DNA from: Bryoerythrophyllum caledonicum
Taxonomy: Eukaryota > Streptophyta > Bryopsida > Pottiales > Pottiaceae
Reading direction: 5' to 3'
Length of the DNA: 64,000 bases
NCBI GenBank assembly: GCA_963971425.1
Contig: OZ020519.1
Coordinates: 1,504,028-1,568,027 of the forward strand
In this document: one piece after another, positions 1 to 10,787 of the stretch
Layout: the number at the start of each line of letters is the position of its first letter
Position numbering within the stretch: the first letter of the stretch is position 1
Made by a program: the position numbers and the translations under genes
The notes under the pieces: generated by a model
What the model was told of the DNA's origin: nothing
Seen by the model: only the letters and a program-made list of their open reading frames with translations
Databases searched by the model: none

Positions 1-440
1 TTATTTCAAATAATAACTAAATACTATATTAAGTTAATTGTTAATTTAAAGTGGTATGACATGATAGATCTATCTTCGCTAGTACGATAGAGAACCAACC
101 ATTCACCGAAACTAAATACTCTTGAAGAATGGCACTCTAAAATTAGAAATCACAAGTGGAAAAACAAAGGTGTTAGCATGCTAAAAGGCAAAAGCGAAGT
201 AAACATGCAATGGTTTTGACTACAAATTATTAATAGTAGAACACCATACAAAAATACATGCATTTAGAATAATATGCAGAAATGAAACGAATGGCTTAGA
301 AAAATTTATTTATAAAATCCAATCAATTCCCTGCTGGCTATATACGGAGACAATTTTCCCAATAGATTCTAGAATAATCAACCCTAACATATAGAATCAT
401 TATATAATACTGTGTACTAAATGTATCTACTAGATACATT
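1..440. other. AT-rich spacer, no gene seen
   Basis: AT-rich sequence without a credible reading frame or a repeat that I recognise. It lies downstream of the minus-strand ORFs that follow and may hold their 3' sequence. Confidence 0.5.
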
Positions 441-1274
441 TTACTCAAGTCCTAGGGCCTTCAGACGCAATGCCTCTTGCGCTTTAATTTTTGCATAACC
501 AATCATGATTTCCCTTCTCCGAGAATAAGGTTTAAAACACCAATCCGGGTCAACTACCAGCACACTCTCAAAAAGAGACGACATAAGACACAGACCAATA
601 TGAGCCCCACAACCATCATGAACTCGAGACGGAACATACTTCACTCAATTTGTTGACGGTCATGAACTCCGAAGCCTCGGCTGTACACCCACAGATTGAA
701 TTTGACACCCCACTAAACGACTGGGACGGGCTATGTCCTTCATTGCACCTTGAGAACGTGTAGCGGAGTACCGGCTTTGCTTAGCGGGTGGCTGTCTACG
801 ATCGGAAGAATTTGGCACATCCTCCTTCTCCACGTTCAGATCAACACCATCATCTCCGTAGAGCTTCCGTTGAGGAGTATAATCGATTCTATCTTGAACA
901 ACAGCAAACATCCGCTTGATAGGTGAAGGGGATGCAACAGGCACTATTCCAGCCCTCCGCTCGAGAGGGCTATCCACAACACCATCATCAACCTTGTGCT
1001 TGGAGAAGTCCATGATAGCACAGGCAGCATTAGTTGCAGTGCACATTAGATACGGTTTCGATTGCTGGGGCTGGGAGATGTCACCACCATAAGACCCAGA
1101 GTACTCCGGAATGACGCTAACATCCGAGTGCAGCATACTACCATTATTCAGGCATGCGGTAGACCGTAGGATCAACACTAGACTTTGAAACCTGAAATAC
1201 ATCAAAATAAAGCAAGGAATGAGAGAATGACATGAACACATGCAAGGCAATGAAATTTTGCTTGACCCAAACAT
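441..1274 (-). CDS. Hypothetical minus-strand exons of unknown function
   Basis: Two open stretches lie on the minus strand, 660-1274 and 441-644. I do not recognise either. The longer one has a plausible splice acceptor (TATTTCAG) just before position 1191, which suggests that the true coding part starts there rather than at the first ATG. It is hydrophilic and probably disordered, with Ser, Pro and charged residues. The shorter one ends in a basic and hydrophobic mix with no motif. They lie downstream of the phosphatase-like ORF on the same strand and could be further exons of a neighbouring gene, but that ORF has its own stop, so they may be separate. No promoter or poly(A) signal was identified. 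Confidence is low. Confidence 0.3.
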
Positions 1275-1493
1275 AAGTTTATGGCATCATAAGAGGTGAA
1301 AGACGCGACAAATATGTAGAAGGAGAAAACAAACGGTTTATATATATTTACAGCTTTCAAAATATATACAAGATTTACAAGTACGTTTTAGCTACAAGTA
1401 TATAACAAAATGTATCCCGCGTACTAATCCTACATTGAAAACCCCTACATATATAAAGTTCCCCTATATCTTGAGTAAGAGTTACTCCTACAA

Positions 1494-2324
1494 CTATTTA
1501 GGAGCTGATTTAACAACATTGGGAATCTTGTACGTAGTACCCATGTTCCTTGTGTAGAGCACCATACCATCAATGATATGCTTCATTATAGGACTATTAC
1601 GCACCAAACAAGGTGCCCCTATACAATTACTATCGACGTAATTCTGCAACTGCCCGAGACGACATTCAAAATGCAAGCGGCGAAGCCACGAAAGAAGGGT
1701 CCTGGTAAGGACATTATCATTCGTATCTCCGCGTCTCCATTGAGGCAGAAAGATGGCGTTCCCAATAAAATTACAAACACTCTTCTCCGGGTTGTCGTTA
1801 ATAAGAAGAGTGTTGTCAGAGTTAAAGACTACCAAATCATGCCAAAGGCTAAACAACATTTTTGACAAGGTTTTCAAAAACATTCGCTTCTCCTTATTAT
1901 CTTTAGCCATGAGGTACACATTCCGCAAAGTTTTTATCTGTGAACATTTCTCTTGACCTAGAACAAGAAAAGGAGGCCCTAGATCCTTGAAGAGACAAGC
2001 CGCAATCGCCTCGACCGTGGATTTCTTCATAGAGCTCCAGATGGCGACAGAATTTAGAAAGTTTCTAATGACCGATAAAAACTCACGAACACCCGGACAA
2101 AAGTAGACTGCCTTTGGTCGAATCAAGGTAGGAACATTGGACGAATAATCAGTCCGTTGTAAGCTATGCGCAGTAAACCTCACAACAGCACAGACTGCAT
2201 CCGTCACGCATAGAATGCCATTCAAATCCATGACGAGATTCAGCCACTTTGTTGGTTCGGCGCTCTCATCAACAGACGCAGTTCTAGGAACACAGTCTTG
2301 GGACATGACCAACACACAATACAA
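1494..2324 (-). CDS. NIF/FCP1-like HAD phosphatase homology domain protein (276 aa)
   Basis: The 276-aa reading frame resembles the plant branch of the NLI-interacting-factor/FCP1 homology group of HAD phosphatases. Visible marks are an N-terminal motif LVMDLNGIL (about residues 31-39) at the place of the catalytic DxDx(T/V) loop, a central PGVREFLSVIRNF...VAIWSS segment that matches the helix and strand after the active site, and a C-terminal LINDNPEKS...GNAIFLPQW segment matching the late Asp-containing loop. The second catalytic Asp of DxDx is Asn here (DLN), so classical activity is doubtful. Known family members dephosphorylate RNA polymerase II CTD or other phosphoproteins; that role is not shown here. 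An acceptor-like CAG about 16 bases upstream of the ATG suggests that this may be an internal or last exon. It could also be a transposon-captured copy. Confidence 0.5.
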   Translation of the reverse strand: MYCVLVMSQDCVPRTASVDESAEPTKWLNLVMDLNGILCVTDAVCAVVRFTAHSLQRTDYSSNVPTLIRPKAVYFCPGVREFLSVIRNFLNSVAIWSSMKKSTVEAIAACLFKDLGPPFLVLGQEKCSQIKTLRNVYLMAKDNKEKRMFLKTLSKMLFSLWHDLVVFNSDNTLLINDNPEKSVCNFIGNAIFLPQWRRGDTNDNVLTRTLLSWLRRLHFECRLGQLQNYVDSNCIGAPCLVRNSPIMKHIIDGMVLYTRNMGTTYKIPNVVKSAPK

Positions 2325-2349
2325 TCAATGGTAGCAATAAGTGGAAGGT

Positions 2350-2936
2350 ACCTGATGAAATACAGATTGAGTAATATGCAATGGAATTGTCACTGATTGC
2401 ACAAATTCCCCCCCACATAACGACTAGGATACAACTATCCCATTTGGAGGCTTCAATGTAAGAGGACGGTGAACAATGTCATCCAATCCAATCTAAGAAA
2501 CAATTGAAGAAAATGAATCGTTAAACAATTCTTTAAATTATGATAACATTATATATGCAGAAATATACACTCCTCGTAAAGTACATCAAAAAGCGTATGG
2601 ATCCGAGGCCTGCATGCAAACACATCCAAATAAAACCTACTGAGTCTGAGGTTGAGCACAGTCATTAAAAAAAAACCACGGCTGCATTTCATGATAAAAC
2701 GGGCAAAAATGTAATAAAAAGCTAGCCAACCTTATCCACCTCTGATGATTGTGGTCCGCGAGGCTCCGGAGATGGCTCGTAGTCAACGCGCTCTTCCATG
2801 CACACCTCTTCTCCCTCCACCGCGGCCTCCGAACGAGAGGACTCTTCTACGAGTTGAGCACGGACCGATGGAGTCGAACTGCTAGGAAAAGGAGCACCAC
2901 CAGAATGGACATCACAAATAGGAGCGCCTGCGCCTC
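2350..2936. other. Spacer, no gene recognised
   Basis: Short reading frames only. The part from about 2740 is GC-richer and may be degraded coding sequence of the minus-strand unit at 2937-4935, but I could not follow a frame. Confidence 0.4.
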
Positions 2937-4935
2937 TTACCGAAGGTGAATTCGGAGTTTGAATAGAAGGCTGAGTATCCTCGGGTCAAGGATACTCGGA
3001 AGGCCCGGATGATGCAAAGGTGATATCCCTAGGCAGAACTGGCGCCTCAACCGAAACGGAGGCTTCTCCAACTGGGTGAGATGAAGAGCATGGTTGCAAT
3101 CCAGTTGAAGGAGGCTGAGGCTCAGCCATAGACTTATCCTCGGTGCAAGGATAAGTGGAAGGATGAGGCACGACGGATCTCGATGGAGCAGTGGGGACGA
3201 GAACCGAAATGTGAGCTTGCTCACCTAGATGTCGGTTGAGTTCCACCAACATCTGCGCTTGGATCTCCGCGCGGATTGATGCCACCATCCTCTCCTTCTC
3301 CTGCTCAGACTCTGCCTGCTCCTTCTCGAAAGCAGATTCCATCTCAACCTCTCTCTTCTCGGCAGCCTCCAACTGGGCCATGATGGCCTGTCTCTCCTGC
3401 AGCTCCTGGAGGCGTTGGTTGCGTTGGTGCTGATAAAAGTCAGCACCGGGTTCGTACTTCACAGGCAACCTAGGGGCCGAAACATGCCCAGCTGAATTTG
3501 CGAAGACGACATCTGACGAGGAAGCGCCCTCCAATCCCAACTCAACCAACATTGTGACCACGGTCGGATCCACCACATGCTGAGATGTAGTGGGACGATC
3601 CTCACCTTCATCGTCACTGGAGTCGGACAACAGGATTATAGTGTCATTTGTCACAATGGTACCAACGACAGGAACTTCCGATGCGGAGGCAGTTCCAACC
3701 ACAGGAGATATGTCGGGACTGCGTTGAACTTCCGAATAAACGACTTCAGAAAACACCGGAATGTCACCGTCCGCGAGCACAGGAGATCAGCGCGGAGGCG
3801 ATCTACTACGAGATCGATATGACGGCTCACCAACATCCAAGCTAAGGATCGAAAGGTCGCCTCCTTGCAACTTCTCTCCGCTTCCAACGCCTGGCTCTTC
3901 ATCTTCGTCATATCCAATGTGAGCCGGTTGACCTTCTGCTCCATGATTCGGAGATCACCAACTCCTCCAACTTTCTCTTTGACTGTAGCAATCAATCCTT
4001 CATGCGGAGGATTGCCCACCAAGCGGCTTACTTGTCCCAAAGTCCTATCCTCGTCTTCCACGTACAATCGAATGGCTTCTATTAGCTCAGAGGCCGGATA
4101 AGTCTTGCCTCCGAGTTGCGCTGGCCCAATGGCTGCGGCGCGGACAGCTGTGCGAGTTCGGGTGGAGGGGGCTCCTCCCTGTCTCTGTCTCTGGCGCTTG
4201 GGAGGCGGTAGAACCTCCTCCTCTGACTATGATGAGCTGCTCCCTCCTTCAGACCCTGGTTTGGGCTCTGATTTTGTCCCCTCAAACTTCTTCATCATAA
4301 ATTGCGTTCCATACGCCATGTCCTCCTCGGGAATAGTCTCCTTGAAGTGGTGATATAGGTGAATCAAAATGGGCAGAGGGGTGCACGCTTGACATTGTGA
4401 ACACTCCTCGTCAATTTGATCACCACATCCTTAACAATGATGGCCCAATTCACCACCCTTTCTCCAAGATAGGAACCATACACGATATTAGCAAGAGTAA
4501 CCATCACTCTGGTAGGTTTATCAGGGTGTAAGATCGGTACGAGGAATGAGAAGACCCATTTGGCACGGGGTCCAAACAATCTTGTACCGCATAACCATTC
4601 TTGGCATCCTTGTTGCCGAACCGTCCCTTGACATACTCCTCATTCTTCATACTTGCCCATCTCGCCCTTTGTCGTGGAAAGCCATACACCTCTTGCCACC
4701 TTCCCATGGTCCACCTATCCGGACAAGCCCGAATGTTATCTCCATCTGGTTCCGGCAAGGGATCCTACCGCATCTCCTGCACGGTGGATTCCACCCAAAA
4801 ATTCGAACAGAAATCAATGAGAGAGAGACAGTCCATGCGAAGAAGATCCTCTTTGAGCTTGGTGAGCTCTAGAAGATCTTTGGGAATGACCGGGGTAATA
4901 TCCTTTTTCCCCGAGGACACCAAATTTGAGGCCAT
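2937..4935 (-). pseudogene. Gag-like repeated coding unit, copy 1 (broken)
   Basis: Reading the minus strand from an ATG at 4935, one can follow an interrupted protein. An N-terminal helical domain (CPDRWTMGRWQEVYGF; KWVFSFLVPILHPDKPTRV; VNWAIIVKDVVIKL) lies at about 4760-4370. A basic, Arg/Gln/Pro-rich linker follows, then a coiled coil (4070-3880 and 3430-3220), and a Ser/Pro-rich tail that includes the acidic patch IILLSDSSDDE, which looks like a SUMO-interaction motif. The frame is broken by a TAG at 4227-4229, a stop near 4759 and at least two frameshifts near 4500 and 3780. The N-terminal domain clearly matches a second copy at 10788-12530, so this is a dispersed family and most likely transposon coding sequence of gag type. 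I do not recognise a named family. It is on the same strand as the phosphatase-like ORF downstream, and whether both belong to one element is unclear. Confidence 0.55.
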
Positions 4936-5069
4936 TTGATGAGGGTGATGTTTGAGGTTCTTGAGACGAGGTTGGAGCTTGTTCTTCTCCTTCTAACCCG
5001 GTCGTTAGATTGACCTGCTGACCTCCCCTCTCCGGTAGCCGGCTCATCTCCGGGCTCGCTTATCTTCTG

Positions 5070-6380
5070 CCCGGTTGCTGATGATGCTCCTCATTTTGAT
5101 CTCCTCATCTTGATCTGGCCCGGATACTAGTGCTCCTTGCCCTGAGCTGGCCCTCCTCGCCTTGAGCTGTGGATGTTGGTGCTCCTCGCCTTTAGCTGGC
5201 CCTCCTCATTTTGAGCTGTGTATGCCGGTGTTCCTCGCTTTGGCTGGCTCGGATGCTGGTGCTCCTTGCCTTGAACTGGCGATGTCGGTGCTCCTCGCCT
5301 TGAGCTGGTCCTCCTCGTCTTGAGCTGTGTATGCCGGTTCTCCTTGCCTTGGCTGGCCCGGATGTTGGTGCTCCTCGCCTTGAGTTGGTGATGTCGGTGC
5401 TCCTCGCCTTGAGTTGGCCCTCCTCGTCTTAAGCTGTAGATGCCGGTGCTCCTCGCCTTAAGCTGGTGACGTCAGTGCTCCTCGCCTTGAGCTGGCTCTC
5501 CTCGTCTTGAGCTGTGGATGCCAGTGCTCCTCGCCTTGAGCTGGCCCTCCTCTTCTTGAGCTGTGGATGCCGGTGTTCCTCGCCTTGAGCTGGCCCTCCT
5601 CGTCTTGAGCTTTGGATGCCGGTGTTCCTTGCCTTGAGCTGGTGATGTCGGTGCTCCTCGCCTTGAGCTGGCCCTCCTCATCTTGAGCTGTAGATGTCAG
5701 TGCTCCTTGCCTTCGCTGGCCCGGATGCTGGTGCTCCTCGCCTTGAGCTGGTGATGTCGGTGCTCCTCGCCTTGAGCTGACCCTCTTCGTCTTGAGCTGT
5801 GGCTCCCGGTGCTCCTCGCCTTGAGCTGGGGACGTCAGTGCTCCTCGCCTTGAGCTGGCCCTCCTTGTCTTGAGCTGTGGATGCCGGTACTCCTTGCCTC
5901 GAGCTCCTTTTAATCTCTGCAGGCACGCGGCTCGATTGCTTCTCGGCTCCTCCGGGTGAGTTTCCTACCACCTTCCGGGTTGGATTTGGGCTCTGCCTTT
6001 TTCTTTTACAGGCTATCGGGGCTGGTACTCCTCGCCTTAAGCTGGTGACGTCAATGCTCCTCGCCTTGAGCTGGCCCTCCTCGTCTTGAGTTGTGGATGC
6101 TGGTGTTCCTCGCCTTGGCTGGCCCGGATACTGGTGCTCCTCGCCTTGAGCTCGTGACGTCTATGCTCCTCGCCTTGAGCTGGCCGGCCCTTCAATTTGG
6201 TCTGGCCCGGGTGGTTGTGCTCCTCGTTGTGGATGCCGGTGCTCCTCGCCTTGAGCTGGTGATGTTGGTGCTCCTCGTCTTGAGCTGTGGATGCCGGTGC
6301 TCCTCGTCTTGGCTGGCCCAGTGCTCCACATTCTCGAGCTGGTGTTCCTCGTCTTGAGCTGGCCCGGAGCTCCACCTTCC
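5070..6380. repeat. Minisatellite of about 29- to 50-bp units
   Basis: About 1.3 kb is built from variants of GGTGCTCCTCGCCTTGAGCT, extended by either a TGGTGATGTC-type or a TGGCCCTCCTCGTCTTGAGCT-plus-TGTGGATGCC-type module. The modules alternate irregularly, giving higher-order units of roughly 29, 50 and 80 bp. The array is interrupted near 5900-6020 by a non-repeat stretch. Several long open frames cross it on both strands, but they are a by-product of the repeats and I do not call them genes. It begins just past the 5' side of gag-like copy 1. Confidence 0.85.
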
Positions 6381-6647
6381 TGCTTGGGGTACCTGGTTGC
6401 CTTCATGTGGGTTTGGGGTTGAGGGAGCGGTTCTAGGCTAGAGTCTGAGCTAGGGCCATAGGTCCGTCATTGCTCTTCTTAAGGCTTTTATAAAAGCCCC
6501 GTATTCCTTCTACCTTAATCTTTCCTAAAGATTTATCCTCGATTAAGATAACCTCCTAATCTAGCTATCTTGCTTAACTTTAATACCTATAACTATCTAA
6601 CTAAAAAAAAAAATCGTGGTATGACAATGCCCATATACTTTTATTAC

Positions 6648-6742
6648 CACCGCTCACAGCTCGTAGCCCACCGCTCACAGCTCGTAGCCCACCGCTCACA
6701 GCTCGTAGCCCACCGCTCACAGCTCGCAGCTCACCGCTCACT
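6648..6742. repeat. 21-bp tandem repeat, about 4.3 copies
   Basis: The unit CGCTCACAGCTCGTAGCCCAC is repeated almost perfectly; the last copy changes GTAG to GCAG. Because the unit is 21 bp, it reads as a 7-residue repeat (HRSQLVA) in one frame, but no gene context supports translation. Confidence 0.9.
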
Positions 6743-7429
6743 GCACGCAAGATAGCAATCCCCGATGTCACCCTAGTATTACATGGATATTACCTAGCCA
6801 AATTTTTAAGAATTTCCAAAATTTTAGACAACTCCCTATTTTGAATTAATTGTGTACGAATGCGACCACAACATATGGTAGAAAGGCAATTACTTTGGTG
6901 GAGAAACGACAACAGCCACTCTTGCGATGCTACGTGGCACCATGGAAGTGGTTGTCTAGCTCGTCAAAAGTTAAGTAAGCCCTCTATACTCATCAAGAAT
7001 GGAGTCCCGATGGCCCAATCACACGATGCCAACTATCAAGGACAATGAGTCAGCTCGTTGCAATGGGGAGCAACGTTCCCTGAATCAATTTTTTAAAATT
7101 AGCAAAAATGCTACACCTTGCATTTTGAAGGAGTAAAGTAAGCTATTCAGGTACATAATACGTGGAGATACCTATGTCATACCCTACAATAACCGGAATA
7201 TACCAGATGATATCCTGTACTATTCATGCTATATGTTGCAAGTCGTAGAGTAAGTATTCCTCCGGATAGCACTTAGTTGTAGCTAAATGTACCCAAAGTA
7301 TCCACTCTAAATTCGTTCCCACAGAGACCTATTGTTTCTTTCCCAATAGATATATGAAAACTAACTAACTACCACACTCTACTCCACTGAATAGCTTTCC
7401 TATTCATCCCTTGATCTACCATCTAGATC
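6743..7429. other. Spacer, no gene seen
   Basis: Mixed-composition sequence with only short frames (for example 6860-7048) that carry no recognisable motif. Confidence 0.4.
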
Positions 7430-8725
7430 TTTCCGGATACCGGAGTTCTTACAATCAGCTTTTGGAACCTTCCGAGTTCCGGATAACTTCAGACGAAGGT
7501 CCTTCCGGAGTTTCGAAACAAGTGGTCGGGTGCCATTGATCGTGTTTTGTGTAAGTGGCCGGATTCCCCATTGTCTTGTGACTTAAAGTGGCTAGACACC
7601 CACTGCCCGGAAACTTATAGTGGTTGGACACCCACTCTCCCTACTCCGCTAACCAATGGTTGATTTGTTGCTGCTAGACCCACACTCTCACATCATCCGG
7701 ATGGCCTTCCGGATGCGGTTACGCAGAGGTTGATCCGGACTACAACGACATTCCGGTTGGTACTACGGTGGTCCTACTGAATGAGTGTTACCGTTTCATA
7801 AATAGACTTCCTTCTAGACATACTCACCGGACTTTTTCTTCTATCGGAAGGGAAAATTCTGGCCTAAACCAGAATCCGGGTTCACACGGGTATTCCGTGC
7901 CCTAGGAACTACTAGGCCCACCCTTGTAGTACATTCCTCCCCCTCTTGGCTACTTCCGGTCCCTATAAGTTGTGAGGTCTCTACCTAATCTCCCCTGCAG
8001 CTCTTCCGGGCGATCTTCCAATGCAAGCCCCAACCGGTATTCTAAATACAAACCTTGCAACACTCATACATAAGAACTTAAATCACAATGTACCAACCAC
8101 AATGGACCGGTTCCCTCACAGGAAAGAAAACTTAACCACCACAAGTTCAAGAAGAGAAAATGTGATACAGTGATAGATGTAAATACTCTTCATGAGAGAA
8201 AAACAAGATGATGAGTTCACTACAACTCATCTATTAAGTACCAATTAAACTCTTGAATCTAAAGTCTACCTTATCGGCTCAAAATCTGGGAAATCTTATC
8301 CTAAAAGAAAAAACATCTTATCCCTAAAAATCCGGATTTCAAATCTCAAATCTGAAATTTATGGATCTGAGATCCGATTTTTCGGCTTCTAACTAGTAAA
8401 CTAGGATAATTTAGGGTCTTCTTTAGCCTAGGATTTGGTAGCCGAGTGCAACCTTCAGCCCCATGGTTAATCGTTGCTAAACCTACCTGACTAAAGACCC
8501 TAATTACGGAGTAATCTGGCTCTTCTTCCTAAGACTCCTAAGAACAGGTGTTACCTCTTCTGCGGCCGCACTGGTCTCAGGCTGCTCCGGAGTAGACGCT
8601 GGCGGCTCCGGCGTAGACTCGGGCTCCTTGTCCTTCTGTCCGGAAAGAGTTTCCGGATCTCCCACTATTGGTGTGCGGATCGGTACTGTAGGTGACCGGA
8701 CTCGAAGGTCGGGTAGGTCTCAAAA
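7430..8725. repeat. TCCGGA-rich non-coding stretch
   Basis: This stretch has about ten TCCGGA hexamers and more than twenty CCGG tetramers in 1.3 kb, with no coding potential that I can see. The same hexamer bias returns at 10800-12930, on the far side of the CTTAAG-rich stretch, so the two may be parts of one older element that was split by an insertion. The word is palindromic. Confidence 0.55.
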
Positions 8726-8944
8726 ACTTTCATTGGGGCTAACATCCATGTCAGTTACTGCTTGGCTATGAAGTGGAAGAGTTGTCCGTAGTTGAACTGG
8801 AGAGGGGGACTGCAGAGTGATTTTCCAACACTCTAATAAAACACCCAGATATACCCACACCTCATAGGATTCGTTACGGGGATGATCATACGCCTAGTTT
8901 TAAGTAATTGAAGCTTAATTGTGTAGTTAAAGCTATCCTCTTGG

Positions 8945-9985
8945 TTAATTCTTAAGGTGATCTATCTATATTTTAGGAAAATAGGGTTGTTAGCATCACT
9001 CTTAAGAGGTCCATCCACTTAGTATAATCCCAAGGATCTCTTGTGCCTTAAGAAGGAACATTAGTCCTTTTAAGATTGTGCTTATGCCACTAACTCTTAA
9101 ATATATGCCACACTGGGCTAATGGAAGATTCCATTAAGTCTCATTGCATTGGTTCCTTAATTAAATCCTTTAATAATTCAAAATCTTACCTCATGCAAAT
9201 CGTTCTACTTCTCTCGTCCGTCCACTTGATCCACGTGATCACGTACTTAAGACAAGAGTTAGTCTCAAAAAATCACACATACAAGTTAACTTAAGTCTTA
9301 AAGAGTTCACCTCTTAAGTCTCCACTTAAGTTCACTTATCCACAATTAACCCTTTAAGACTACGGTGTTCTACACTTACTCGTACCACTTAGTCTTTAAG
9401 ATATGTGACTGTTACTTAAGACTCCACTCTTGATCGATTCTCTGTTCTTAAGGACACAACCTCTGGTCTTTCAGATCTTAAGCACTTTACACTCTTATTT
9501 AGAACTGATCCCTTAAGAACCCGAACAATTTAGACCAAATCAGCCTTACTGTGTTCTTAAGTTTCCGACTTAAGACTACCAAAATAGGGAGTGCATCTCG
9601 CTGAATGCAAATGATGTCTTATGTTCTCACCCATACACACCTTCAAGTCCAAGCCGTTAAACTTAAGGGTCTCTTGGTATTTAAGGTCTTAATCTTCATA
9701 AGCTTATGTTATCCAAACTTGGGCATAAGATTCTTAAGTTTCTATGTTCTTTTCTTAAGTCTTCCTTAAGGATTTGTTCCTTACTTACTCTCTTATTATA
9801 GATTCTTTAAATACTCACAAATTAGTCTACCTTAAAAAATCCCTTCTTTTAAGGCTAGACTTAATGCTAATTATTTGTATGCATAATATGACACTCTTTG
9901 CCATGCATCAAGGTATGCCACTCTTGATGTTTATTGCATAAATTGCATTAACATGAATAAGAACTCCACTCTTATTCTTAAGATA
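8945..9985. repeat. CTTAAG-rich non-coding stretch
   Basis: I count about 18 CTTAAG hexamers between 8951 and 9983, in places two or three per 60 bp (9240-9330, 9541-9580, 9721-9780). Chance would give less than one. The spacing is irregular, so this is not a tandem repeat; most of the copies sit in different flanking sequence. No reading frame crosses the stretch. It behaves like a dense binding-site field rather than a satellite. Confidence 0.8.
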
Positions 9986-10787
9986 CTCAAGTTATGCTCA
10001 CTCACGCTTGAGATCCTACTAAGTACTTATGCACCACACTCCACATGCATTAAGTCACTTAATTTCGTGTCATCTCTATTAATCTTCACACTTATGATTA
10101 ATGCTCCAACACACACAAGGTCACACACACGACCTTAGTAGTTGGGATATTTCCCTAACTTATTCCATGAAGAATAAATATACAATTCATTCATGCATAG
10201 GAATTTTATCCACAACTAATACCTAATGCATGCACTTTGCATTCACAAAACACAATATCAAATTTAGTCAATGAAGATCACATATTATTGCAATTATACA
10301 TATGACTAAGTCACACACAAGACTCTACATATGCAAATTCAATAATAATTATATATATTTTTAAATACTCTTACAACATTAAGAGTCATCAACTAGCTTT
10401 TTCACCTAAAGTTAGGGCTCACTCCAATCTTCCTCCAAGGAATTTCTATGGTAATGGCAAAGAATGCTAAAAATTCAAGCTAGTCATTCTACTCAACATC
10501 CAAGGTACACTTCTTGGCAAGAGATTTTCCCTAGTATTAACCATTAAGATTAATTCTACTAAATCTTCACATCTCTTCATATCTATTCATGAAAAGGTAC
10601 ATCCTACCCAAAAGGTGCGAGTTCAACCCTTTTCCCATTATTTCCTAATTCTTGGATATGAATAGGTACTTTCCAATTAATTAACTACTTAGTGTAAACT
10701 TAATCATTAATTATTTAATTCTCCATATATCTTCAACCCTTTTTACACTTGATTTTTAGAAAAAAAACTATTTTTGTCATTTTGGCT
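9986..10787. other. AT-rich spacer, no gene seen
   Basis: AT-rich sequence with only short frames. It lies downstream of gag-like copy 2 and may be the 3' part of the same element. Confidence 0.4.

Noticed and set aside
5472-6406. Several overlapping Arg/Ser/Ala-rich ORFs on both strands
   Set aside because: They are produced by the GGTGCTCCTCGCC minisatellite and show no unique domain.
6648-6742. Possible CRISPR-like array of 21-bp repeats
   Set aside because: Units are directly adjacent without unique spacers, and the context is eukaryotic; it is a plain tandem repeat.
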